A stretch of DNA of 64,000 nucleotides, from NCBI RefSeq assembly GCF_002211305.1, contig NZ_LOKW01000003.1:124001-188000 (forward strand), written 5' to 3'. Of this stretch, positions 27,977 through 36,993 are shown one piece after another; positions within the stretch are counted from its first letter, which is position 1, and every line of letters begins with the position of its first letter. Made by a program: the position numbers and the translations under genes. Under the pieces are notes generated by a model. It saw only the letters and a program-made list of their open reading frames with translations. It was not told the DNA's origin and searched no databases. The DNA is from Rhizobium sp. R634. GTDB lineage: Bacteria > Pseudomonadota > Alphaproteobacteria > Rhizobiales > Rhizobiaceae.

Positions 27977-30976
27977 CTAGTGCGCCTCGTCCCAATTGGT
28001 GGCGGCGCGCGCATCGACCTTCAGCGGCACGCGCATTTCGAGCGCCGGCATGGTGGCATTTTCCATGACCGAGACGATGATGGGCATCGCCTTTTCGACA
28101 TCCTCGTCCTCAACTTCGAAGATGAGTTCGTCATGCACCTGAAGCAGCATGCGAACGCGCTCGGCAAGGCCGGCTTCCGCGAGCGCCGGCTCCATCTTGA
28201 TCATCGCCCGGCGGATGACGTCCGCCGCCGAGCCCTGGATCGGGGCGTTGATCGCCGCACGTTCGTTGAAGGCCCGCACGGACGGATTGGAGGAACGAAT
28301 CTCCGGATAATTGATTCGCCGGCCGAAGATCGTTTCGACATAGCCCTTGTCGCGCGCCATCGCCTTGCGGCTGTCCATATAGTCGCGGATGCCGGGGAAG
28401 CGCTCGAAATACTTCTTGATGTAATCGCCGGCCTCCGAACGTTCGATCGAAAGCTGGTTGGCAAGCCCGAAGGCCGAGATGCCGTAGATGATGCCGAAAT
28501 TGATCGCCTTGGCGCGGCGGCGTACCTCGCTCGGCATGCCTTCGACGGGCACGCCGAACATTTCCGACGCGGTCATGGCATGGATGTCGACGCCATCCTC
28601 GAATGCCTTGGTCAGCTGCGGGATCTCGGCCACATGGGCAAGCACGCGCAGTTCGATCTGGCTGTAGTCGGCGGAGATCAGCTTGTGGCCCGGCGTCGAG
28701 ATGAAGGCGGTGCGGATCTTGCGGCCTTCGGCGGTGCGCACCGGAATGTTCTGCAGGTTCGGCTCGGAAGAGGACAGGCGCCCGGTCGTCGTCGATGCCA
28801 GCGAATAGGAGGTGTGAACCCGCTTGGTTTCCGGATGGACGTAGCCGGGCAGCGCGTCGGTATAGGTGGATTTCAGCTTGGTGAGCTGGCGCCAGTCGAC
28901 GATCTTGCGCGGCAGTTCGAAACCGGCGGCGGCGAGGTCCTCGAGCACCGAAGCGGAGGTCGACCATTGCCCGGTCTTCGTCTTGCTGCCGCCGGCAAGG
29001 CCCATCTTGCCGAACAGGATATCGCCGAGCTGCTTCGGCGAACCGATATTGAAACGCTCGCCGGCCAGCTTGTAGATCTCATCCTCCAGGCCCGCGGCGC
29101 CCTGGGCGAGCTCGCCGGAAAGGCGTGACAGGATCTGCCGGTCGACGGTGATGCCGCGCGCTTCCATGTGCGCCAGCACCGGCAGCAGCGGCCGCTCCAG
29201 CCGTTCGTAAACGCTGGTCAAGCCCGCGGCCGCCAGCCTCGGCTTCAACACCAGCCAGAGGCGCAGCGTCACATCGGCATCTTCGGCGGCATAATGGGTG
29301 GCGCGGTCGATATCGACCAGATCGAAGGTGACGTTCGCCTTGCCGCTGCCCGCCACATCCTTGTAGGGGATGGGCGTGTGACCGAGGAATTTTTCCGAGA
29401 GCGGGTCCATGCCGTGGGCGCCAGTGCCGGCGTCGAGCACGTAGGAAATCAGCATCGTATCGTCGAAACTTCTGGTCTCGACGCCGTATCGCTTCATCAG
29501 GAGGTAATCGTATTTCAGGTTCTGGGCGACCTTGAGAACCGATTCGTCCTCCAGCAAGGCCTTGAGCCGCGGCAGGGCATCGCGCATCGGGATCTGGTTT
29601 TCGGCAAGGCCGCCGCCAAGCAGATCGCCGACGCCGTTCTTGTGGGCAAGCGGCACGTAGGCGGCGCGGATCTTCGTGCCGGTGGGATCGGCGACATTGT
29701 CGGCAATCGCCATCGAGAAGCCGACGAGCTCGGCCTGCATCGCATCGAGCGACGTCGTCTCGGTATCGAAAGCGACGAGGCCGGTATCGCGCGCATCGGC
29801 GATCCAGCGATCGAGTGTCGCGAGATCGCGGATCGTCACATAGGCGGAATGATCGAAGGGCAGCGTCGCGAAGGCCTCGGCCCGCGTCTTGGCGAGGTCC
29901 GCCGGCGAAAAAGCGCCTTCGACGGCGGCCTTCGCCTTCGCACGCTGCGGCACCGGCACGGCTTCACCGGCAACGTCAGGGATGCCGCCGGCGACCGGTT
30001 CCGGCTCTGCCGCACTGAGATCGGGACCGTGGGCCGCATCACCCCATTCGATGCGCACGACCGCCGGTTCGATGGCGCTCGCATCGCAATCGCAAACTTC
30101 GGCGACCCGGCGCGTCAGCGTGGTGAATTCCATCGCCTTGAGGAAGCCGATCAGCTTCGGCCCGTTCTGCGGTTCCAGCACCAGCGCATCGAGATCGAGG
30201 TCGAGCGGAACATCGGTGCGCAGCCGCACGAGTTCGCGCGAAAGCTTTGCCATGTCGATATTGGCGAGGATCGTCTCGCGGCGCTTGACCTGCTTGATCT
30301 CGGTGGCGCGTTCGAGCAGCGTGTCGAGGTCGCCATATTCCTCGAGCAATTGGGCGGCAGTCTTCGGGCCGATGCCGGGAATGCCGGGGACATTGTCGAC
30401 GGAATCGCCGGTCATCGCCTGCAAATCGATCATCTTTTCCGGCGGCACGCCCCATTTCTCGACGACATCGGGAATGCTGATCTGCTTGTCCTTCATGCTG
30501 TCGTACATGTGGACATTCGGTGTGACGAGCTGCATCAGATCCTTGTCTGACGAGACGATGGTGACATCGGCGCCCGACGCCTCGGCCAAGCGGGCGTAAG
30601 TGGCGATGATGTCGTCGGCCTCGAAGCCTTCGGTCTCGATGCAGGGCAAGTTGAAGGCGCGCGTCGCCTCTCTTATGAGGCCGAATTGCGGAACGAGTTC
30701 TTCCGGAGGCGCCGAGCGATTGGCCTTGTAGGCATCGTAGAGATCCTTGCGGAACGTCTTGGCCGAATAGTCGAAGATGACGGCAAGATGGGTCGGCGTG
30801 ACGCCGACATCCGTATTGCGCGCATCTCTCAACAGCTTCCACAGCATGTTGCAGAAACCGGAAACGGCGCCGACCGGCAGGCCGTCTGTTTTGCGCGTTA
30901 GCGGCGGCAATGCATGAAACGCCCGAAAAATGAATCCGGAACCGTCGACTAGGAAGAGGTGATCGCCTTTTTTCAT
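27977..30976 (-). CDS. polA: DNA polymerase I
   Basis: The 999-residue repair and Okazaki-fragment polymerase has all three domains. The 5'-3' exonuclease covers about residues 1-295 (FLVDGSGFIFRAF at 8-20, TMTGDSVDNVPGIPGIGP-like block near 187). The 3'-5' exonuclease covers about 385-575 with FDTETTSLDA near 402, NLKYDYLLM and YAAEDAD, so proofreading looks intact. The polymerase covers about 600-999 with SADYSQIELRVLAH, RRAKAINFGIIYG and VHDELIFEVE. An acidic, Pro-rich linker of about 60 residues (near 305-370) lies between the first two domains. ftsK lies downstream on the same strand. Confidence 0.96.
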   Translation of the reverse strand: MKKGDHLFLVDGSGFIFRAFHALPPLTRKTDGLPVGAVSGFCNMLWKLLRDARNTDVGVTPTHLAVIFDYSAKTFRKDLYDAYKANRSAPPEELVPQFGLIREATRAFNLPCIETEGFEADDIIATYARLAEASGADVTIVSSDKDLMQLVTPNVHMYDSMKDKQISIPDVVEKWGVPPEKMIDLQAMTGDSVDNVPGIPGIGPKTAAQLLEEYGDLDTLLERATEIKQVKRRETILANIDMAKLSRELVRLRTDVPLDLDLDALVLEPQNGPKLIGFLKAMEFTTLTRRVAEVCDCDASAIEPAVVRIEWGDAAHGPDLSAAEPEPVAGGIPDVAGEAVPVPQRAKAKAAVEGAFSPADLAKTRAEAFATLPFDHSAYVTIRDLATLDRWIADARDTGLVAFDTETTSLDAMQAELVGFSMAIADNVADPTGTKIRAAYVPLAHKNGVGDLLGGGLAENQIPMRDALPRLKALLEDESVLKVAQNLKYDYLLMKRYGVETRSFDDTMLISYVLDAGTGAHGMDPLSEKFLGHTPIPYKDVAGSGKANVTFDLVDIDRATHYAAEDADVTLRLWLVLKPRLAAAGLTSVYERLERPLLPVLAHMEARGITVDRQILSRLSGELAQGAAGLEDEIYKLAGERFNIGSPKQLGDILFGKMGLAGGSKTKTGQWSTSASVLEDLAAAGFELPRKIVDWRQLTKLKSTYTDALPGYVHPETKRVHTSYSLASTTTGRLSSSEPNLQNIPVRTAEGRKIRTAFISTPGHKLISADYSQIELRVLAHVAEIPQLTKAFEDGVDIHAMTASEMFGVPVEGMPSEVRRRAKAINFGIIYGISAFGLANQLSIERSEAGDYIKKYFERFPGIRDYMDSRKAMARDKGYVETIFGRRINYPEIRSSNPSVRAFNERAAINAPIQGSAADVIRRAMIKMEPALAEAGLAERVRMLLQVHDELIFEVEDEDVEKAMPIIVSVMENATMPALEMRVPLKVDARAATNWDEAH

Positions 30977-31103
30977 GCGTGCATGGATAGCGCGGGCACG
31001 GGACGAGGTCCATATAAAGTTCGAACGCCTGAGATTATGGGCGTTTGAAATCCGAGAGATTTCTGCTCACCAAACTGTTACCGATTTGTAACGTAGCGTT
31101 ACC

Positions 31104-31132
31104 CTTGAAAAACCACATTCGTAGTCACAAAT
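31104..31132 (+). promoter_or_regulatory. Sigma70-like promoter of the alpha-r7 sRNA
   Basis: CTTGAA (31104-31109), a 17-base spacer and ACAAAT (31127-31132) resemble the rhizobial -35/-10 pair (CTTGAC, 17, CTATAT), with a weak -10. Transcription would start near 31140, giving an RNA of about 150 nt to the terminator. Confidence 0.5.
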
Positions 31133-31139
31133 CCATGTC

Positions 31140-31289
31140 ACCGGCGCTTGATGTGCCGCGGGTCTGATCACCGGCTTGTCCCCCGCCGCGTCAGGCTTGG
31201 ACAAAGGCCTTATCCCCCTCTCCGGGCCTTTGTCCTCACTATCAAGCCGCCATGGCCAACCTCCAGGCCATGGCGGCTTTATGTTTTTT
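31140..31289 (+). ncRNA. alpha-r7-family (Smr7C-like) trans-acting sRNA
   Basis: The region between polA and a MarR-type gene contains a chain of hairpins. CGCGG (31158-31162)/CCGCG (31186-31190) is followed by an 11-bp perfect stem, 31199-31209 with 31225-31235, whose loop is C/U-rich (CCCCCTCTCC). A 14-bp perfect terminator stem, 31244-31257 with 31266-31279, ends in six T. Smr7C of Sinorhizobium meliloti, founder of the alpha-r7 family, is a sRNA of about 150 nt placed between polA and a MarR gene, so position, size and shape agree. The family match is from memory, not from a covariance search. Confidence 0.8.
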
Positions 31290-31387
31290 GCAGCCACTCG
31301 AAATTATGATCTCGGCTCATATGTTTTGGATCATCCTGGGCGATTTGCTGCATTGTCTCCGGCATGCTTTTGAGCCAACTTGCAATC

Positions 31388-31819
31388 ATGGGATTTAACC
31401 GCATGGATTCGGGAGCTTACCTTGCCAGCCAGTTGGCGAAGGGTTTCGCCCGCTCGCTGCACCAGCGCGCGGTCGGGCTTGGTTTTTCTCCGGGCCAGTT
31501 TCCCATCTTGCTGGAGCTTTGGGCCGAAGACGGACTGACCCAGAAACAGCTTCTCGAACGGGTCGACATCGAGCAGGCGACCATGGCCAATACGCTATCG
31601 CGCATGGTCCGAGACGGATTGATCGAACGGCAGCCGCATCCATCCGACAAGCGGGCGCAACTGATCTTCCTGACGCCGAAGGCGCGCGCCATGGAGGCGG
31701 AGGCGATCGAGACCGCGCGCGAGGCCGACCTTGCGCTGTTCAAAGGTTTTCGCTCTTTCGAGCGTGAACTGACGCTTGAATATATCCGCCGGCTCCTGGA
31801 AAACGCCAAGGCGCTCTGA
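31388..31819 (+). CDS. MarR-family transcriptional regulator
   Basis: This cytosolic dimeric regulator has a winged helix: LTQKQLLERVDIEQATMANT (recognition helix) then LSRMVRDGLIERQPHPSDKR, where the DKR-type wing is the MarR hallmark. Three starts are in frame: 31364, 31388 (chosen, MGFNRMDSG) and 31403; none has a strong ribosome-binding site. It gives 143 residues, normal for MarR. It lies next to the alpha-r7 locus, an association kept in other Rhizobiales. Ligand and targets unknown. Confidence 0.88.
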   Translation: MGFNRMDSGAYLASQLAKGFARSLHQRAVGLGFSPGQFPILLELWAEDGLTQKQLLERVDIEQATMANTLSRMVRDGLIERQPHPSDKRAQLIFLTPKARAMEAEAIETAREADLALFKGFRSFERELTLEYIRRLLENAKAL

Positions 31820-31830
31820 CCAAATTAAGA

Positions 31831-34215
31831 TCATTCGCTGACGAGGCTTGTGCGCCATCGCGGCGGCACGCCGGTTCCGGCCTGCTTGGGCATGAAGCCT
31901 TGATGAGCGGCAAGCTTTACGCTCGGCTCGATATCCGGCTCGCCGAGCAATATGCCCTGCACCTGCGCGCAGCCTTCCTCGACGACGATCCGGCGCTGCA
32001 CCTCGGTTTCCACGCCCTCGGTGACCACGGGCATGCCGAGGCTGTGGCCGAGACCGATGATGGCGCGCACGATCGATCGTGCCGTCGCGTCATGCTCCAG
32101 CACGCCGGTGAAGCTGCGGTCGACCTTGATCTTGTCAAAGGGGAACGAGCGCAGGTTGGAGAGCGAGGAGTAGCCGGTGCCGAAATCGTCCATGACGATG
32201 TGCACGCCCAATTTGCGCAGGCGCTGCAGCGTCACCATCACCCGGTCGCGATCGCGGATCAGGGCTGCCTCGGTGATCTCGAGTTCCAGCCGATCGGGCG
32301 CGAGTCCCGTCTCGGCGAGGACCGCCCCGATCCGCTCGCACAGATTGGGCAGCATGAACTGCACCGGCGAAACATTGACTGCAATCCTGAGGGGCTGCGG
32401 CCAGCGCATGGCCTCCATGCAGGCCTGCTGCAATATCCATTCGCCGAGCTGGACGATCGAACCGCTTTCCTCGGCGATCGGGATGAAGACGTCCGGTTCG
32501 GTCATGCCGTGGCCCGGCCGGTGCCAGCGCATCAGGGCCTCGTAGCCGCTGATCTCGCCACTCTGCGCGTTGAGGATCGGCTGGTAGCTGACATGAAGCT
32601 GGTTGCGGATGATCGCATGGCGCAGGTCGCTCTCGATCTGGCGGCGGTTGCGCGCCGCTTCGTCCATTTCCGCGTCGAAGAAACAGGCCTGGCCGCGGCC
32701 GTCGTGCTTGACGCGGTAGAGCGCGGTATCGGCATTGTTGTAGAGTTCTTCAGCCGTGCTCCCATCCCTGGGATAGAGCGCGATGCCGAGGCTGACGCCG
32801 ACTGCGGTCGGATCCCGGGCCGTGTCCATCTCGGCGGCGAATTCGCCGATGATCGCAGCCGCAAGCCTTTGCGCTGACGCCGGCTGCTGCGCGGCGGGCT
32901 GGATGACGGCGAATTCGTCGCCGCCGAGGCGGGCGATCGTATCGCTGTCACCCGCCACCCGGCGCAGGATCGAGGCCACCTTGCAGAGAATGCGGTCGCC
33001 TTCGGCATGGCCGAAGATATCGTTGACCGCCTTGAACCGATCAAGGTCGAGAAGGAACAGCGCGACCTCGGTGTTCTTTCGTTCGGCCACTTGCAGCGCC
33101 TGCCGGATGCGGGTGTCGAAGAGCGACCTGTTCGGCAGATCGGTCAGCACGTCGTGGTGGGCGAGATGCTCGATCATCTCCTCGGCCTGCTTGCGCTCGG
33201 TGAGATCTCGTACCGCCAACACCTCGCAATTGCGGCCACGATAAACGATCCTGCTGCTGGTCGCCTCGACGGCAATTTCCCTGCCGGCGCGTGTGTTCAG
33301 CAGCGTCTCGCCGGGCCTGTTCTCCCGCGCTCCCTGAACGACCGTCAGGACATCCGAGGGCGCCTTGCCCAAGAGGGCGGCCAGCGTCCAGCCTGACAAG
33401 GCCTGGAACCGCTCGTTGGCGTCGATGATCCGGCCTTCGCGCAGGATCAGCAGCCCCTCTTGCGAGGCATTGGCAAGTCCGCGCAGATCCGTCAGATGGC
33501 TTTGGACGAAGACCACGGCAAGGACGACCAGGATGAGAGCGGTTGCCGCCACCACGACGATGGCGGCGAGCACCCTGGTGTCGAGCACCAATGTGGGAAC
33601 CTCCTTGCCGGGGTCCGGCACGAGCGTAATGCTGCCCATCGAGATGAAGTGGAGCGTGCAGATGGCGAGGACGAAGACCAGCGACGAGGTCAGCAGCCGC
33701 CGTATGCCCTTCAAAGTGAAAAAGATATGGAAGGCGGCGCTCGCCAGAAGCATTCCGGCCAGAACCGCTGTCAGCGTCATCACGGGATCGTAGAGGATCA
33801 CCGCCTGCGTCTCGATCGCCTGCATGCCGGTCAGGTGCATGGCGGCAATGCCGAGCGCCATCAGGACGCCACCGCAAATGCGGGAAAATCGTCCGTCGCG
33901 TTGCGTGGCGGCGAGGATCGCCACCCACGAGCTTGCGACCGACAGAAAAAAGGAAAGCAGTGTCAGGTCGAGTGCGTAGCTGATCGGCGTGCCGCCGTCA
34001 TAAGCGAGCATTGCGATGAAATGCGTTGCCCATACGCCGGTGCCGAAGGCAAAGCCGGATGCGCCGATCCAGAGCTTGCGCCGCCCAGCGTCGCACTCCT
34101 GCGCACGGGAAAGCAGCAGCATCGCCGCCATGGTGCCAACCAAGCAGACAGCGGCCGCCACCAAGACCAGCCGCCAATCGTGATAGTCGCGAATACATGC
34201 AATGACCGAAAACAT
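31831..34215 (-). CDS. MHYT-PAS-GGDEF-EAL membrane c-di-GMP enzyme
   Basis: The 794-residue signalling protein has an N-terminal MHYT domain of about seven helices (residues 12-240) with three sensor motifs, ATHFIAMLAYDG (about 63), AAMHLTGMQAI (about 121) and LHFISMGSI (about 187), which are proposed to bind copper and sense O2, CO or NO. A PAS domain follows at about 250-345. The cyclase domain has intact RLGGDEFAVIQ (about 422) and the phosphodiesterase domain has intact YEALMRW, LEITEAAL, MDDFGTGYSSL and TEGVETE. Both activities are therefore possible and the net effect on c-di-GMP is unknown. A 7-bp inverted repeat lies just upstream (34251-34268). Confidence 0.92.
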   Translation of the reverse strand: MFSVIACIRDYHDWRLVLVAAAVCLVGTMAAMLLLSRAQECDAGRRKLWIGASGFAFGTGVWATHFIAMLAYDGGTPISYALDLTLLSFFLSVASSWVAILAATQRDGRFSRICGGVLMALGIAAMHLTGMQAIETQAVILYDPVMTLTAVLAGMLLASAAFHIFFTLKGIRRLLTSSLVFVLAICTLHFISMGSITLVPDPGKEVPTLVLDTRVLAAIVVVAATALILVVLAVVFVQSHLTDLRGLANASQEGLLILREGRIIDANERFQALSGWTLAALLGKAPSDVLTVVQGARENRPGETLLNTRAGREIAVEATSSRIVYRGRNCEVLAVRDLTERKQAEEMIEHLAHHDVLTDLPNRSLFDTRIRQALQVAERKNTEVALFLLDLDRFKAVNDIFGHAEGDRILCKVASILRRVAGDSDTIARLGGDEFAVIQPAAQQPASAQRLAAAIIGEFAAEMDTARDPTAVGVSLGIALYPRDGSTAEELYNNADTALYRVKHDGRGQACFFDAEMDEAARNRRQIESDLRHAIIRNQLHVSYQPILNAQSGEISGYEALMRWHRPGHGMTEPDVFIPIAEESGSIVQLGEWILQQACMEAMRWPQPLRIAVNVSPVQFMLPNLCERIGAVLAETGLAPDRLELEITEAALIRDRDRVMVTLQRLRKLGVHIVMDDFGTGYSSLSNLRSFPFDKIKVDRSFTGVLEHDATARSIVRAIIGLGHSLGMPVVTEGVETEVQRRIVVEEGCAQVQGILLGEPDIEPSVKLAAHQGFMPKQAGTGVPPRWRTSLVSE

Positions 34216-34250
34216 CTGCTCCCCCCGAACAGCTTGCTTCGGCCGATGCT

Positions 34251-34268
34251 ATTTAGCTTGTGCTAAAT
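34251..34268. promoter_or_regulatory. Perfect 7-bp inverted repeat before the MHYT gene
   Basis: ATTTAGC and GCTAAAT flank TTGT, 36 bp upstream of the MHYT-GGDEF-EAL start, in an A/T-rich stretch that is unusual for this GC-rich window. It could be an operator or part of a promoter; no factor can be named. Confidence 0.35.
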
Positions 34269-34496
34269 AACTGTAAATTGAATTAGAACTTTCTTCTTTA
34301 TTACTAACGCATGTCCTCAGGACGTCTGCAGCGGTTCCGGGATAAGACATGCTCAAAACAAAGAGCCAATGCGCTTCGCATGAATCAAGTTCGGGTCGTT
34401 TCGGCGCGCTTGCGCCCTATCGATTTTGCTTTTTCCGCCTCGCCTGCCTTTCCGGTTTGGTCTATCGTCCCGCCGAATTTCGAAAAGGAGTCGAAA

Positions 34497-35885
34497 ATGA
34501 CCGATATACAACCGGTGCTTTCGCGCGCGGACCAGAATCTTTCATCGAGCCTTGAAAAGCTGTTCGAGCTTCTGCGCATCCAGTCGATTTCCACCGATCC
34601 CGCCTACAAGGCAGAATGCCGCAAAGCCGCCGAATGGCTGGTCGCCTATCTCCAGGGGCTGGGCTTCGAGGCGTCGGTGCGCGACACGCCCGGCCATCCG
34701 ATGGTGGTCGCCCACCATGCCGGCGCCGGCGCCGATGCGCCGCACGTTCTTTTCTACGGCCACTACGACGTTCAGCCGGTCGATCCGATCGAACTTTGGG
34801 AAAACGACCCCTTCGAGCCGTCGATCAAGGATGTCGGCGAAGGCCGCAAGATCCTCACCGGCCGCGGCACGTCGGATGACAAGGGCCAATTGATGACCTT
34901 CGTCGAGGCCTGCCGCGCCTATAAGGAGATCAACGGCGCCCTTCCCTGCCGCATCACCATCCTGTTCGAGGGCGAGGAAGAATCCGGCTCGCCGTCGCTG
35001 AAGCCCTTCCTGGAAGCCAATGCCGCCGAGCTCAAGGCCCACTATGCGCTGGTCTGCGATACCGGCATGTGGGACCGCGATACGCCGGCAATCGCCGCAG
35101 CGCTGCGCGGCCTCGTCGGAGAGGAAGTGGTCGTGACGGCTGCCGACCGCGATCTGCACTCCGGTCTCTTCGGCGGTGCTGCGGCAAATCCGATCCACAT
35201 CCTCGTCGAGGCCCTTGCCGGCCTGCACGACGAAACGGGCCGCATCACGCTCGACGGCTTCTATGACGGCGTCGAGGAGACACCCGACAACATCAAGGCG
35301 TCATGGGAGACGCTCGGCAAGACGGCGGAAAGCTTCCTCGGCGAAGTCGGCCTTTCCATTCCATCGGGCGAAAAAGGCCGCTCGGTGCTGGAACTTACGT
35401 GGGCGCGGCCCACCGCCGAGGTCAACGGCATCTGGGGCGGATATACCGGCGAAGGCTTCAAGACGGTGATCGCCGCCAAGGCTTCGGCGAAGGTATCGTT
35501 CCGCCTCGTCGGCACGCAGGATCCGGCCGCTATCCGCGAGGCCTTCCGCAACTATATCAGGTCGAAGATTCCGGCCGACTGCTCGGTCGAATTCCATTCG
35601 CACGGCGGCTCGCCGGCGATTCATCTCTCCTATGATTCGCCTGTTCTGACCAAGGCGAAGAGCGCGCTGTCCGACGAGTGGCCGAAACCCGCCATCGTCA
35701 TCGGCATGGGCGGCTCGATCCCGATCGTCGGCGATTTCCAGAAGATGCTCGGCATGGAATCGCTGCTCGTCGGCTTCGGCCTCAGCGATGACCGCATCCA
35801 TTCGCCGAACGAAAAATACGAGCTCGTTTCCTACCACAAGGGCATCCGCTCCTGGGTGCGGATTCTTCAGGCGCTCGCTGCCTGA
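34497..35885 (+). CDS. M20-family metallopeptidase/dipeptidase
   Basis: The 462-residue cytosolic zinc peptidase is of the M20/ArgE-DapE-CPG2 type. Metal and catalytic residues are visible: FYGHYDVQPVDP (about 82-93, His and Asp), GRGTSDDKGQLM (about 120-131, bridging Asp), LFEGEEESGSPS (about 155-166, catalytic Glu pair) and the C-terminal His in DRIHSPNEKYE (about 430-440). ATG at 34497 is fixed by AAAAGGAG at ideal spacing. The gene ends 30 bp before a strong terminator and appears to be a single-gene unit. The substrate is not known; dipeptides are likely from the family. Confidence 0.92.
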   Translation: MTDIQPVLSRADQNLSSSLEKLFELLRIQSISTDPAYKAECRKAAEWLVAYLQGLGFEASVRDTPGHPMVVAHHAGAGADAPHVLFYGHYDVQPVDPIELWENDPFEPSIKDVGEGRKILTGRGTSDDKGQLMTFVEACRAYKEINGALPCRITILFEGEEESGSPSLKPFLEANAAELKAHYALVCDTGMWDRDTPAIAAALRGLVGEEVVVTAADRDLHSGLFGGAAANPIHILVEALAGLHDETGRITLDGFYDGVEETPDNIKASWETLGKTAESFLGEVGLSIPSGEKGRSVLELTWARPTAEVNGIWGGYTGEGFKTVIAAKASAKVSFRLVGTQDPAAIREAFRNYIRSKIPADCSVEFHSHGGSPAIHLSYDSPVLTKAKSALSDEWPKPAIVIGMGGSIPIVGDFQKMLGMESLLVGFGLSDDRIHSPNEKYELVSYHKGIRSWVRILQALAA

Positions 35886-35914
35886 AGGTGCGGCGTTCCA
35901 GATCGCAATAACAA

Positions 35915-35938
35915 AAAGGCCGGTTGAAACCGGCCTTT
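35915..35938 (+). terminator. Rho-independent terminator of the M20 peptidase gene
   Basis: GGCCGGT (35918-35924), a 4-base loop and ACCGGCC (35929-35935), flanked by AAA and TTT that extend the stem. It lies 30 bp after the stop. Confidence 0.9.
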
Positions 35939-36257
35939 CGTCATCCGCTCGCTCAGTGCCAGTTCATCCGTGGTCAAGGAGCAGCAGGTATTGCAGGCAG
36001 ACTGCCCTCGAAAGGTTAACGGATCGTTAACGGCGCTCGAGCGCGCGGGTTTGACTGGCTATGGAAAGGGCTGGCTTCTTGGCATTGGCGGACTTCCCCG
36101 TTCAAGCTACGTTCATCGCGATCGTCGTATAAGCCATTGAAAGACAAGGTGAATGATAACGCTCTCTCGCGTAGAGGGCGAAGGTTTCACCGTTCGGTCG
36201 GATGGCAAATACATCAAGGCGCTGCCCCAAAACGCGCCTGTGAGGAGTAAGAGAAGC

Positions 36258-36932
36258 GTGAAAAATCTGTTTGCTAAAATCGCTGCGGCCGGCCTGTTCG
36301 TGCTGGCGCCTGTGGTCGCGCAGGCTGCCGAGGGCTATTCGACGGCGAACGTCAACATGCGGGCGGGACCGAGCACCCGGTATCCCGCCGTCGCGGTCAT
36401 ACCCGCCGGCTCTTCCGTCGAGATCCGCGGCTGCCTTTCCGACGTCAATTGGTGCGACGTGGAATTCTACGGCGGCCGCGGCTGGGTCTCCGGCCAATAT
36501 GTCCAGGCCCTCTATCAGCAGCGCCGCATCTATGTCGGTCCGCAATATTACCGTCCGCTCGGCATTCCCGTCATTCGCTTCAGCGTCGACAATTATTGGG
36601 ATCGTTACTACCGCAACCGAGATTTCTACCGCGAGCGTGACCGCTGGAGCCGCGGCCCGGACTATTACTACCGCGACCGCGACCGCAACAATCGGGACCG
36701 GGATCGGGATCAGGACCGGCGGGATCGAGACAACCGGAACGACGACCGGAACTGGCGCGATGCGGATCGCAACCGGGACGGCGACAGGGATTGGCGCAAC
36801 CGGGACCGCGACAGAGACTGGCGCAATCGAGCCGGGGATCAGGAGAGGCAGGACGGCTGGCGAGATGGAAACCGCAGACCGGATCGCAGAGATCCTGATT
36901 GCCTCCCCGGCGATCTCTCCTGCGACCAATGA
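36258..36932 (+). CDS. Secreted SH3-domain protein with Arg/Asp-rich repeat tail
   Basis: This 224-residue exported protein has a signal peptide (KNLFAKIAAAGLFVLAPVVAQA) and one bacterial SH3 domain (about residues 25-85: TANVNMRAGPSTRYPAVAVI, then GRGWVSGQYVQ). A long tail (about 125-215) consists of Arg, Asp, Asn, Tyr and Trp in RDRD, RNRD and DWRN repeats. GTG at 36258 is preferred because GAGGAG precedes it and it begins the signal peptide; an upstream in-frame ATG at 36153 would bury that. SH3 domains of this kind often bind peptidoglycan; the tail is highly charged and its role is unknown. Confidence 0.85.
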   Translation: MKNLFAKIAAAGLFVLAPVVAQAAEGYSTANVNMRAGPSTRYPAVAVIPAGSSVEIRGCLSDVNWCDVEFYGGRGWVSGQYVQALYQQRRIYVGPQYYRPLGIPVIRFSVDNYWDRYYRNRDFYRERDRWSRGPDYYYRDRDRNNRDRDRDQDRRDRDNRNDDRNWRDADRNRDGDRDWRNRDRDRDWRNRAGDQERQDGWRDGNRRPDRRDPDCLPGDLSCDQ

Positions 36933-36940
36933 TAAATAAG

Positions 36941-36964
36941 GGGCGGCGGCAGCGCCGCCCTTTT
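36941..36964 (+). terminator. Rho-independent terminator of the SH3/RD-tail gene
   Basis: GGGCGGCG (36941-36948), loop GCAG, CGCCGCCC (36953-36960), then TTTT. Perfect 8-bp stem, 8 bp after the stop. Confidence 0.9.
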
Positions 36965-36993
36965 GGCATTTGTCGGCACGGCGGCCACTCGAG

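Noticed and set aside
34311..34496. Longer N-terminus for the M20 peptidase
   Set aside because: AAAAGGAG before 34497 and the family N-terminus support the shorter protein.
36650..36850. Repetitive GACCGCGAC-type DNA as a possible CRISPR or VNTR array
   Set aside because: The repeats are irregular, lack spacers, and encode the Arg/Asp tail in frame.
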